Shown here piece after piece: positions 9,646 to 17,854 of a DNA stretch of 64,000 nt (positions are counted from its first letter, which is position 1; each line of letters opens with the position of its first letter). A model generated the notes under the pieces. That model searched no databases, had not been told where the DNA came from, and saw nothing but the letters and a program-made list of their open reading frames with translations. This DNA is from Sinorhizobium fredii NGR234 (GTDB lineage: Bacteria; Pseudomonadota; Alphaproteobacteria; Rhizobiales; Rhizobiaceae), in NCBI RefSeq assembly GCF_000018545.1, contig NC_012586.1, positions 124,001 through 188,000 of the forward strand, given 5' to 3'. The translations under genes and the position numbers were made by a program.

Positions 9646-10348
9646 GGGCGCGGAAGCCGCTTACCTCTCGCGTCACGGCATCAGTCGAACTTCACACCCA
9701 TGCTCTTTTGAACAAAATTGGAGGCTTCAGCAGGTGGCTTGAACAGGGGGGATCCAACAGCCGACCGTGACGACAATGTCTATATCGCCGATCTCTGGGG
9801 CGCGGCCTGGGGGATAGGGGGCAGACCAGCCCAAACGGAGCAGCTTGCCGGCGGCAGTCGGTCCCGATTTCCGCTCCGCCTGTCGGCGGCGCCATGCTAA
9901 ATCTCCTGCGGCTACCGTGTTAACCGGTCAAGCTGCGCGGAACTGACTTCGGCGCTTCATTCGCCTGCGCCTGGTGTGCTCATCCTTGCTGATGCCGCAC
10001 CAGTGTGCGGCGACCGCCTTGAGCATTGCCGAAATGAACTGCCGGCCGCATCGAGCCACCCATCAGAATAAGCGCGGAAGAAAAAAGGGCCGCCGGAAAA
10101 ACCGCGGCCCGTGAGTTTGAAGGTATGAACCTCCAGAGGGGAACAGCTGTTGCAGCGGAACTGGGAGGAAAACCGCCATGTGCATCAACTGTGTGCATGA
10201 TGATCGTTTTTTGATCATTTGGGAAACGTTTTTTGTACAAAGCAGCTATGCAAATGCCGGCTCTGTTGTGCAAGTGGCCACAGCCCTGGCGGTAGTCCTT
10301 TCATCCCAATGGGTTGCGGCGAGACAGCGCGTAACACCAGAGCGTTCC
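9646..10348. other. Intergenic stretch with one probable terminator
   Basis: No convincing gene is present on either strand. The longest frame (97 codons, minus strand, 9980-10273) spans the terminator hairpin and lacks a domain. Apart from the minus-strand terminator at 10081-10110 I could not assign the content. It may include more rearrangement debris next to the LigD fragment. Confidence 0.4.
10081..10110 (-). terminator. Rho-independent terminator for the GGDEF-EAL gene
   Basis: GGGCCGC (10087-10093) pairs with GCGGCCC (10104-10110), with a further GG/CC pair closing an A-rich loop. On the minus strand the stem is followed by six T residues (plus 10081-10086 are A). It lies about 240 bases past the stop of the minus-strand gene at 10349. 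Confidence 0.65.
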
Positions 10349-12811
10349 TCATCCCCGTTCGGTTGTGGAAGTCTCGACGTGGGCGGAATGAGCGAGCTTC
10401 GTTGCCTGCTCAGCGGGCAGGGGACGTGCGATCAGGTAACCCTGCGCCTCATCGAAGCCTTCTGCCTTGATCACGTCGAACTGCCTCTGGCGCTCCACAC
10501 CTTCAACCGTTGTGACGATGCCGAGCGAGCGGCCGATCGCGGCAACCGCCCGGACAATCGCCAAGGATTCCCGGCCATCCGGAAGATCGGTGATGAAACT
10601 GCGGTCGACCTTGATCTTGTCGAACGGAAAGGTCCTGAGATAGCCAAGCGACGAGAAGCCGGTTCCGAAATCGTCAATTGCGATCTTCACGCCGAGCCGC
10701 CGGATCGCCTTCAGGATCTGAAGATTGCCGTCGCAGTCGTCGAGCAACACCGACTCGGTGATCTCGAGCTGCAGACGCGAGGCCTCCAGACCCGTCTCTT
10801 CCAAAATGTCGCCCACAGTCGCGGCGAGCCCCTGGTTCCTGAATTGCAGCGGCGAAAGGTTGACGGCGACGCTGACGTGGGGCGGCCACTTGAGCGCCTC
10901 CGTGCAAGCCTGTCGAAGGATCCACTCGCCGAGCGAGCCAATCAGGCCGGTTTCCTCGGCAACAGGAATGAATTCGGCCGGCGACACCTGGTCTCTTTCC
11001 GGATGTGGCCAGCGCGCCAGTGCCTCAAACGTCGTGATCTTGCCGGTATGAAGGTCGACGAGCGGCTGGTAGTGGACTTCCAGATCGCCGTTTGCGAGCG
11101 CCTGCCGCAGTGAAACCCGCATTTGCTGCACCGCCTGCAGATGCGCATCCATTTCGGGCTCATATTGGACGTATGTGCCACGGCCACCGGACTTGGCCCG
11201 ATCAAGCGCCACGTCCGCGGCCTTGATCAGCTCGTCGACCGGCTGGTCACCCTTCGGGGCAGCCGCAAGTCCGACAATTACCCCTAGATCGACATGCGTG
11301 CCTGCGAGTTCATACGGTGCTTCGATGACATCGATCAGCTGCTGGGCCAGCAAACGGGCCTCAGCATTGCTGTTGATGCCAACGCGCAAGACGACAAATT
11401 CATCGCCACCCAGGCGACAGAGGATGTCGGATTGCCTGAGACAGTTCTGTAGCCGCTCCGCCACACGGCGCAGCAGCAGGTCGCCCGTGGCGCGACCATA
11501 GGCGTCGTTGACCGCCTTGAAGCCATCGAGGTCCAGGCAGAGAATTGCGATTCTCGTCCCCGCGGCGATCTGGTCCGACAGGCGCTCGAACTCTTCGCGC
11601 AGGAACTGACGGTTCGGCAAGCCGGTCAGCGCATCGTGCCGCGCCATGTGGTGAATTTGCTTCTGCGCCAGCAATCGCTCCTGTTCGGCGTTGCGGCGCT
11701 CGGTGATGTCGAGCGCAATGCCGACGAAGCCGAGAAACTTCCCGTCGGTTGCGAAGCGCGGTTGTCCAATGTCGATGACCCAGGCCGAGCCTCCGCCCGC
11801 GCGTTTCAGACGATATTCCATCCGGACTGACTTGCGGCGCTCAAAAGCCTGGTAAAATGCCCTTTCGACCGCGTTTCGGTCCTCGGGATGGACGGCATTC
11901 AACCAGCCTTTCCCCGCCGCCTGCTCGGCGGTTTGCCCCGTTGTCTCGAGCCACAGGCGACTGTGATAGTCGTCGGCGCCGTCTTCGCCGGTCACCCAGA
12001 TCATCACCGGCGCGTCGTCGGCGATTGCCCGGAAGCGGGCCTCACTCTCCTTTGCGGCTTCGAGCGCCTTGCGGCGGTCATCGATATTTTCGACCGTGCC
12101 GTACCACCGAAGGATGCTTCCGTCTTCGGCTCTGCGTGTGGCGGCACGACTGCGATACCAACTGTAGCCGCCCTCCGCAGCCGCCAGGCGAAACTCGATA
12201 TCCAGCGGCTCTCCGGTCTCAAGCGATTTCGCCCACGCTTGCTGCACGGGGTCCAGGTCATCCGGATGTGTTGCCTTCGCCCATCCCTCTCCGAGAGCTT
12301 CGTTTGGGGCAAAGCCGGTGTTTTCCCAACGCGGACCGATCTCCAGAACCTGTCCCGACGGATCGGCCGTCCAAGGCACCTGTGGATGCAGTTCCACGAG
12401 CGATCGATAATGTTCTTCGCTGGCGTGCAGTTCCGACTCGGCCCTTCGCCGTTCGGTGAAGTCAAGGATCGTCGCCACGATAACGTTTTCGCTCGTATTC
12501 CCTCTCGTCAGCTCGGCACGACACGTCCTTGTCAGCAGCGTCCTTAGCTCTCCGCCCGTTACGACAATCTCTGCCTCGATCGAAACCTCCTCGCCGGTAC
12601 AAAGAACGCGTTTGTCCATCTCGCGAATTCGATCCGCCTCTGCCGTCGGATGAATGTCGTAATCGGTGCAGCCGATCAGGTCGCCGGGTCGTCGACCAAC
12701 CAGCGCGCAAGCCGCCTCGTTGAGGAAGCTGAAGCGAAACTGCTCGTCCTTGACGATAATGGGGACGGGGATTGCGTTGAGGATGGCTTCGAAATCGGCG
12801 CCGACAGTCAC
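10349..12811 (-). CDS. PAS-GGDEF-EAL cyclic di-GMP signalling protein
   Basis: The product is 820 residues, apparently soluble, with no membrane segment. Three PAS domains come first (about residues 5-125, 135-255 and 260-380, each ending in a PAC-like xDITERR or xDFTERR motif). The diguanylate cyclase domain follows with an intact GGDEF at 468-472 and an RxxD inhibitory site (RQSD) five residues before it. The phosphodiesterase domain has EAL at about 596-598, NLSPLQF, DDFGTGFSSL and KVDRSF. All catalytic motifs of both domains are intact, so either direction of c-di-GMP turnover is possible, gated by PAS sensing. It appears monocistronic with its own terminator. Confidence 0.9.
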   Translation of the reverse strand: MTVGADFEAILNAIPVPIIVKDEQFRFSFLNEAACALVGRRPGDLIGCTDYDIHPTAEADRIREMDKRVLCTGEEVSIEAEIVVTGGELRTLLTRTCRAELTRGNTSENVIVATILDFTERRRAESELHASEEHYRSLVELHPQVPWTADPSGQVLEIGPRWENTGFAPNEALGEGWAKATHPDDLDPVQQAWAKSLETGEPLDIEFRLAAAEGGYSWYRSRAATRRAEDGSILRWYGTVENIDDRRKALEAAKESEARFRAIADDAPVMIWVTGEDGADDYHSRLWLETTGQTAEQAAGKGWLNAVHPEDRNAVERAFYQAFERRKSVRMEYRLKRAGGGSAWVIDIGQPRFATDGKFLGFVGIALDITERRNAEQERLLAQKQIHHMARHDALTGLPNRQFLREEFERLSDQIAAGTRIAILCLDLDGFKAVNDAYGRATGDLLLRRVAERLQNCLRQSDILCRLGGDEFVVLRVGINSNAEARLLAQQLIDVIEAPYELAGTHVDLGVIVGLAAAPKGDQPVDELIKAADVALDRAKSGGRGTYVQYEPEMDAHLQAVQQMRVSLRQALANGDLEVHYQPLVDLHTGKITTFEALARWPHPERDQVSPAEFIPVAEETGLIGSLGEWILRQACTEALKWPPHVSVAVNLSPLQFRNQGLAATVGDILEETGLEASRLQLEITESVLLDDCDGNLQILKAIRRLGVKIAIDDFGTGFSSLGYLRTFPFDKIKVDRSFITDLPDGRESLAIVRAVAAIGRSLGIVTTVEGVERQRQFDVIKAEGFDEAQGYLIARPLPAEQATKLAHSAHVETSTTERG

Positions 12812-13228
12812 ATGCTACTCCGATGATCTCAGTTGCGTTTTTCTCATGGCGCCCCGCATCGCGGTTGCGGAAAGCGTGCTGCCGATATCGGCTTCGCAAG
12901 GGGCGAACCGGGACATGATCCGTGTTTCAGAGGCGAAATGGCGCGCACTGGCACCTTTTCAACACCCTAGAGTGGCGTCAGTTAACAGGAAATTGACGAC
13001 AACGGTCCTGAGAACGAAGTTGTGCAAACCGTTGCAAATCACATCACGTGACCCATGGATTTCGCTCTCGCCATGGTAAGGTGTTGAAGGGCGCCTCAGC
13101 AGATGAGGGCGGCTTTGTTAACTGCGTCTTTCGGTCGGTTCGAACCTGTCGCAGCCGCATCACAAAGATGACCGGGCGGGTACAATGCTCAACAGGATCT
13201 CCGTCCGGCTTGCTCAAGGTGGAACGCT
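12812..13228. other. Divergent promoter region between GGDEF-EAL gene and SyrB-like gene
   Basis: These 417 bases separate two divergent genes and should carry both promoters. I see no gene in them. The SyrB-like gene has a good ribosome site (AAGGTGGA) at the right edge. No clear operator palindrome was recognised. Confidence 0.4.
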
Positions 13229-13831
13229 ATGAAAACACCGTGGAAATTCCTTGCCCAACTGACGTCGCGGCGGCCATCGACGAAAGCGCAGGAGAGTTCG
13301 ATCAGGCGTGACACCGATCCCAAGGCTCACGAGAGCGATGAGAAGCATAGGTCCGCACTGCGGCTGAGTCTGAAGGTAGCGGCCAGCCCACCTGCTCACG
13401 AGGACGACGTCCCGGTAGATCAAGTGTCGGTCGTATCGGATCAGGCGCAAGGCGAAGGCGACGTCGCCCAAGCGTTAAGATCGCCGATCGATGCTGAAAA
13501 GGCGCAAGCCACTACTGGTTCTGAAGCCGACACCTCGGGGGGCGAAGCGAATTGCTTGGCTCCGAAAAGCGTGGCAGGCACAAAGTCTCAAAGCAAACCG
13601 CGGATCAAGCGCCGAGAACGTCGGAATAGAGCCAATCCCCAGGCGGCTGCTCAGAGCGCTGTCGCTCCAAAGCATCAAAGATTGCAGCCCTTGTCTTCAC
13701 GTGACTTGTTCTTCCGTGAAGCGACAACCCTCGATGAAGACATCAAAATGCTGAGGATCCAACTCGCTCAAAAGCTTCATCTGCAGAACGGTCAGCTTAC
13801 GAAGATGCTTGAGCGGTTCGACGTACCGTGA
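13229..13831 (+). CDS. SyrB-like regulator paralogue (MKTP-type, copy 1)
   Basis: This 200-residue hydrophilic protein starts MKTPWKFLAQL. It has a low-complexity, probably disordered middle rich in A, S, E and Q, a basic patch (RIKRRERRNRA) and a C-terminal amphipathic helix (LDEDIKMLRIQLAQKLHLQNGQ, then LTKMLERFDV). The helix lines up with the C-terminal helix of the syrB gene (LEEENQRLRKLLAEKLRKEN) and of the second MKTP protein at 15541. It lacks the helix-turn-helix-like centre of SyrB. DNA binding is therefore not shown, and partner binding through the coiled coil is more likely. The good Shine-Dalgarno AGGTGG lies 8 bases before ATG 13229. Confidence 0.65.
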   Translation: MKTPWKFLAQLTSRRPSTKAQESSIRRDTDPKAHESDEKHRSALRLSLKVAASPPAHEDDVPVDQVSVVSDQAQGEGDVAQALRSPIDAEKAQATTGSEADTSGGEANCLAPKSVAGTKSQSKPRIKRRERRNRANPQAAAQSAVAPKHQRLQPLSSRDLFFREATTLDEDIKMLRIQLAQKLHLQNGQLTKMLERFDVP

Positions 13832-13987
13832 GTCTGGCGGCGGTCCCGATAAGCGTGCACTTGCGTCATCTTTGCCTGGCGCGGCGACGGCCTCGCCGCC
13901 GCCACTCACTTGAAAGAGTGCGAGAGCCTGCTGAGCAGTCAGCCATCAATCGGCTCAGTGCGTACTCGCCGTTGGGCGCGCTGCTTC

Positions 13988-14176
13988 TCAGGACAGCCCC
14001 GCGACAATACTCAAGCCCAGGTCGTCGCGAACCCCTGCTTGACAAGCGTTGATCAGCTTTGCGGCGAGCGCTTCAGCTTCTTCAGTCTGGCGTGACAGAG
14101 CTCGCCTCTGCAGCTCGTCCTGGAAAGCCCTTCCGATCATTTCCAACTCGTCAGGCCCAATTGGATTGAAACTCAA
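13988..14176 (-). CDS. Small hypothetical protein
   Basis: This is a 62-codon frame starting at TTG 14176 (or internal ATG 14140). The product is helical and hydrophilic (DELEMIGRAFQDELQRRALS, then EEAEALAAKLINACQAGVRD) and resembles the small helical proteins of unknown function common in rhizobial accessory DNA. No strong ribosome site is visible. It is kept because its composition is protein-like and it fills a gap between regulators. Confidence 0.4.
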   Translation of the reverse strand: MSFNPIGPDELEMIGRAFQDELQRRALSRQTEEAEALAAKLINACQAGVRDDLGLSIVAGLS

Positions 14177-14297
14177 GGTTTGAGCCGAACAGCCGAACTC
14201 ATCAATCCCTCTCCTTCCACTACTCGATGCGACGGAAGAACCCTTGTGATGCTCGCGTTTTCAGTCCGATTTAGAAGGATGCAGCTTCGTTGGAGAT

Positions 14298-14453
14298 TTA
14301 TCGAAGAGCCGTTCTTACGGCCGGACCATCCGTATCGGTCGACTGCAGTGCCGCCATGGCGGAGCCGAACAGCAGAGCAGCTATTGCCAAAGCTCCCACG
14401 GACGTGAGCATTTGGAGCCGACGTGTGCGCTTTCCATCCCAGTCGTAAGTCAT
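14298..14453 (-). CDS. Small single-span membrane protein
   Basis: The 51-residue product starts at ATG 14453 (AAGGGCG upstream). A charged N-terminus (MTYDWDGKRTRRLQ) is followed by one hydrophobic helix (MLTSVGALAIAALLFGSAMA) and a short polar tail. This layout predicts an inner-membrane protein with its N-terminus inside. It is too short for the function to be inferred. Confidence 0.5.
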   Translation of the reverse strand: MTYDWDGKRTRRLQMLTSVGALAIAALLFGSAMAALQSTDTDGPAVRTALR

Positions 14454-14808
14454 TGCTACGCCCTTGCACCCGGAAACAGACGCCAAGATAGAACCAGAGA
14501 ACGACCTACTGGTCGAGCCAATTTTCAAGTACCACTTTCAAAACGAATCTCCTTTCGAATTTTATACTGCGCACCCTGAGTGTGCCGGTAGAAAGTTGGA
14601 AGCATGGTGGTCGAGCAACTGAAGCTGACGATCGCGCTGGCTGATCGGGGCCGTTGTTGAGATGGAAGCCGGGTGCCTTTCACCGTTGATCGTCAGGTTC
14701 CAGGCACAAGCCCAACAGCAATGATCCGTAAAGCAGGACTTGATGGTTGTGTTGACTCTGTGGTGCACTCAGCCGAAAACAGGCGATCACTAAAGGAAGG
14801 AATTGCTG
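14454..14808. other. Upstream region of syrB
   Basis: The 355 bases hold no convincing gene. They form the leader of syrB (AGGAAGGAA just before the start) and the promoter side of the small minus-strand membrane protein. The base composition is lower in GC than the metabolic regions, in keeping with accessory DNA. Confidence 0.4.
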
Positions 14809-15285
14809 ATGGCTGACGAGAGTAATGCGGGTCCAGTTGCTGCGGATGTAGCGGCGGACGCGGAAGTGAAAGCACCAGCGGCTAAGAAGCAGAGGTCGCC
14901 ACGGTCTCAGAAGGCGGCTTCCGAGCCGGCTCAATCAAAGACGCCGGCCGCCAAACGCAGAGGGTATAGCGAGCAAGAGAAGAAAGAGAAACTCAAGCTG
15001 ATCGAGACGCAAGTCAGCGGAGGCAGCACCCTCAAGGACGCTATCAAGGGCGCCGGCATATCAGAGCAAACCTACTATCAATGGAAAGGTGCTGCCAAGC
15101 CTGCCGAGCCAAAGGCCGCCAAGAGCGAGTCAAAAGACACCAAGAGCACCAAGCCCCTGCCGGCCGGTGACGAGTTGGCAGATCTTGTCCAGCTCGAAGA
15201 GGAAAACCAGCGGCTCCGCAAGCTGCTGGCGGAAAAGCTGCGCAAGGAAAACACCGAACTGCGCAAGAGACTCGGCCTGGACTAG
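14809..15285 (+). CDS. syrB: SyrB transcriptional regulator
   Basis: The product is 158 residues, starting at ATG 14809 (AGGAAGGAA 8 bases upstream). An Ala/Lys-rich basic N-terminus (KAPAAKKQRSPR) precedes the conserved core KRRGYSEQEKKEKLKLIE, the transposase-like helix-turn-helix TLKDAIKGAGISEQTYYQWK, and a C-terminal leucine-zipper-like helix (LVQLEEENQRLRKLLAEKL, then ENTELRKRLGLD). This matches Sinorhizobium meliloti SyrB, known as a repressor of the symbiotic regulator gene syrM when present in extra copies. No syrM or nod genes lie in this window, so its target here is unknown. Two SyrB-like relatives flank it. Confidence 0.85.
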   Translation: MADESNAGPVAADVAADAEVKAPAAKKQRSPRSQKAASEPAQSKTPAAKRRGYSEQEKKEKLKLIETQVSGGSTLKDAIKGAGISEQTYYQWKGAAKPAEPKAAKSESKDTKSTKPLPAGDELADLVQLEEENQRLRKLLAEKLRKENTELRKRLGLD

Positions 15286-15387
15286 CCAGGACCGGGAATG
15301 CGCAGGGCGAGCGATTCTCCGGCGTGCTCGATTACGCCTGATGCTTCTATTTGCTCCATTTGACATTCCCGCGGCAACCGAAGCGCT

Positions 15388-15418
15388 GCCGTTCGCCCGC
15401 TCTTGTCGGGTGAACGGC
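15388..15418 (+). terminator. Strong hairpin after syrB
   Basis: GCCGTTCGCCCG (15388-15399) pairs with CGGGTGAACGGC (15407-15418) with one mismatch and a 7-base loop. It is about 100 bases after the syrB stop and has no T tract, so it may be a Rho-independent-like terminator or an RNA-stabilising hairpin. Confidence 0.4.
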
Positions 15419-15540
15419 GCGCAGGGCGAGTTTGCGAGCAGTTGAAGGACGCGAAGAAGGGCTGTATGGCTGCTCCAGCGTGGATGCCGCTGGCGCCAAT
15501 CGGTTTTGCCTTTTTTATGCTCGCTTGGGATCGAAAGTAG

Positions 15541-16152
15541 ATGAAGACGCCACAACGGAGATTCGTTGTTGAATTCAAGTCGGGGCGGCGACAGCCAAAA
15601 GCCCAGACGAAGTCAATCTGGGGAGACACGGATCTCAAGGCTTTGGCCCGCGACGTGGAAGAGACGGCGTCGCATCTGTTCAATTCAGATGAAGCACTTG
15701 GAACGCCAGACTCGGTTGAACCCAGGCTGGCCGATCCGGTCGATGCAGAACCTGTCAACGGACTCGCCGACGATGCCGGCGTTGCGTTAGCAGCGATACC
15801 AATCGCCGACGGCGCCGAGGTTGAAATCTCCAAGCACCATGGGGCCGACCATCCGGCCGAAGCGGTTGTGCAAGGACGGGAGATCCAACCGACAGCGCAG
15901 CCTCGAACGACAGGAACCGAGACTCCTCGAAGGCGGGCCAAGCGCGCCCCGGCCCAGACGATCGCCCAGAACTCGAAGCCTGGGCACAAGGATCGCGACG
16001 CGCAGATCGGGAGTGTCGACAATCCGGTCTCCCGCGACGAGCTTGCTGCTCTCGACGCGGACAACAAGCGCCTCAAGAGGTTGCTAGCCGAACGGCTTCG
16101 GGAGCAGAATCTTTGGCTCAATAAGAAGCTTGAACGCTTTAATGCGGACTAG
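15541..16152 (+). CDS. SyrB-like regulator paralogue (MKTP-type, copy 2)
   Basis: This 203-residue protein starts MKTPQRRFVVEFKSGRR. It has an acidic disordered middle, a basic patch (RRRAKRAPAQT) and a C-terminal coiled coil (LAALDADNKRLKRLLAERLR, ending NKKLERFNAD) that is plainly homologous to that of syrB and to the 13229 protein. FKSGRRQPK followed by SIWGDTDLKA is similar in position to the RRDTDPKA segment of copy 1, so the two MKTP proteins form their own subfamily. It is probably a nuclear-type basic regulator or a modulator of SyrB through the shared helix. The ribosome site is weak. Confidence 0.65.
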   Translation: MKTPQRRFVVEFKSGRRQPKAQTKSIWGDTDLKALARDVEETASHLFNSDEALGTPDSVEPRLADPVDAEPVNGLADDAGVALAAIPIADGAEVEISKHHGADHPAEAVVQGREIQPTAQPRTTGTETPRRRAKRAPAQTIAQNSKPGHKDRDAQIGSVDNPVSRDELAALDADNKRLKRLLAERLREQNLWLNKKLERFNAD

Positions 16153-16278
16153 CGAGGCCGCACCCCTGGCGTCGGCGCCAAAGAAGCCGGCTGAGGCGCG
16201 ATTTCCTTGGATAGCCGCGCTGGCTGCGCGCTGAATGGTGAAGGGCTCGTGTCCGATGGAAAGTGAGAACCTATACTG

Positions 16279-16518
16279 CTAAACCAGGTGGAACGTGGAG
16301 GTTGACACTTGGAGCGCAGCGGCGATGCGCCTGAGCCTGTCGGGGTCGACATCGGTACCCAGTTCAATTCGTGTAATTTCGGCGCCGGTGAGACCGCAGG
16401 TCAAGGAGAGGTCCTCGACGCTATATCCCATTGCCTCGCGAGACTGCTTGACAGCGCCACCTATGTCGACGCGGCCTCGGCCGGTTGCAACGTCGAGGTT
16501 GTTCATAGCATTTGTCAT
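16279..16518 (-). CDS. XRE-family helix-turn-helix protein
   Basis: The product is 79 residues, starting at ATG 16518 with AGGAGT 6 bases upstream. A single Cro/CI-type helix-turn-helix fills most of it (IGGAVKQSREAMGYSVEDLS, then GLTGAEITRIELGTDVDPDR). No effector domain follows, so it probably acts as a small repressor or as the antitoxin-like half of a lost pair. It is convergent with the SyrB-like gene at 15541 and divergent from the broken ProQ gene. Confidence 0.75.
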   Translation of the reverse strand: MTNAMNNLDVATGRGRVDIGGAVKQSREAMGYSVEDLSLTCGLTGAEITRIELGTDVDPDRLRRIAAALQVSTSTFHLV

Positions 16519-16716
16519 GAAATGACTCCTTCGATAACGCGCTAGGAGCGCGCGCTTTACTCTGAGAGGGAGCCTGCAGCCATCGATAATCGGCCTGGCA
16601 GGATCAGTGATGTTGCGCCGCAATATAGTGCCAATAAATCGCTTTACAATGCTGGAACACTCCCCTGGGCCGAGAGTTAGCCTGGGAAGCGGGGTCGCGA
16701 CAGATGAAATCGATGA

Positions 16717-16902
16717 ACTCGGCTGGATGCTTCACGAACTCGTGGCCTGTCGCAACGATGGCCGAATGCCTTTGACGCAAAAGAGCCGAAGCCGCTTAAG
16801 ATCGGCATTCGGGGAGACATTCGCGCACTTGGTAGCGAACTGTCCGAGGAGGAGTTGAACAAGGCCTTGCGCGCCTATACCCGAAGGGACAAATACCTGG
16901 CG
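16717..16902 (+). pseudogene. ProQ/FinO-domain RNA chaperone, 5' part (split by IS21)
   Basis: In this frame the DNA encodes RGLSQRWPNAFDAKEPKPLK, then IGIRGDIRALG and LSEEELNKALRAYTRRDKYLA, the core of the ProQ/FINO domain. The reading stops making sense exactly at the IS21 terminus (16903). The second half resumes at 22822, and joining them across one copy of the 9-bp duplication gives an uninterrupted KYLAQLRAGATRVDLAG. No proper start codon is visible: the frame opens after a stop at 16714-16716. A one-base shift near 16740 to an ATG at 16705 would give a plausible N-terminus, so the gene may have been damaged before the insertion. Confidence 0.8.
16894..16902. repeat. Left target-site duplication of the IS21 element
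   Basis: TACCTGGCG occurs at 16894-16902 directly before the element and again at 22822-22830 directly after it. One copy restores the ProQ reading frame. Confidence 0.9.
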
Positions 16903-17074
16903 TGCGGATTCCGAGGCAAGCCGCCCCCGCATTCCGAAATCATTCCGCCCCCCAATTCCGAGAATTAGTTGCCCCCTGATTCCGAGATGATGCCGCCCCC
17001 TGAACGGGGTCGTTTGTCGGGGTGTCCTGCTGGTGAGACGTTCCTCCTTTCAGTGTCAGAGGGGAAGGAACGGG

Positions 17075-17845
17075 ATGCCAGCGGAGAGACTAAAGATGCG
17101 GCGTGTCCGCGAGATTCTGAGATACAGATTTGAGGAAGGGCTTGGCCACAAGTCGATTGCGGTGCGCGTTGGCGCGGCCCCCTCGACCGTGCGCGAGACG
17201 TTGCGCCGTTTGGAGCGTGCCAGACTTTCCTGGCCGTTGGGCGACGATGTCAGCGATGCGGTGTTGGAAGCGGCTCTCTATAAAGCTGCCGGCACGAAGA
17301 CCGGTCACCGGCGCAGCGTTGAACCGGATTGGGCGCATGTTCATCGCGAACTGAAACGCAAGCATGTGACGCTGCAGATCCTGTGGGACGAGTATATCGG
17401 CCTTCATCCCGATGGATATCGCTACAGCCGCTACTGCGATTTGTATCGCGCTTGGGCCCTGAAGCTGCCGGTGACGCTGCGCCAGGACCATGCGGCCGGC
17501 GAAAAGCTGTTCGTCGACTATGCCGGCGACACGGTCACAGTGGTCATCGACCGATTGTCGGGAAAGACGCGGCAAGCGCACCTGTTCGTGGCAGTGCTCG
17601 GGGCATCGAGCCTGTCATTCGCACATGCTCGCTGGAGCGAAACACTTCCCGACTGGATTGAATGCCACCTGCTGGCGCTTGAGGCGTTCGGTGGTGCGCC
17701 GGCGCTGCTGGTGCCCGATAATGCCAAGGTCGCCGTCATCAAGGCCTGCCATTTTGATCCGCAGGTCAATCGCACCTATGCCGGCATGGCAGCGCATTAC
17801 GGAAGCGCTGTTCTTCCGACGCGACCGCGCCGGCCGCGCGATAAG
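17075..17845 (+). pseudogene. istA: IstA transposase, 5' part (split)
   Basis: The start is ATG 17075 with AGGGGAAGGAA upstream. The 257 codons cover the N-terminal helix-turn-helix (MRRVREILRYRFEEGLGHKS, then IAVRVGAAPSTVRETLRRLE) and the first part of the DDE catalytic core (KLFVDYAGDTV with the first Asp, and ALLVPDNAKVAV with the second). The frame is native up to RPRDK, where the nested element begins. The remaining 259 codons are at 21166-21945. Together they make about 516 residues, the standard IstA length. Confidence 0.92.
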
Positions 17846-17854
17846 GAGCGGACA

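Noticed and set aside
9980..10273. Minus-strand frame of 97 codons after the GGDEF-EAL gene
   Set aside because: It runs through the terminator hairpin and lacks domain, ribosome site and codon bias.
15282..16121. Minus-strand frame of 279 codons opposite the second MKTP protein
   Set aside because: It is S/R-rich and antisense to a gene with clear homologues in the same window; it also spans the syrB hairpin.
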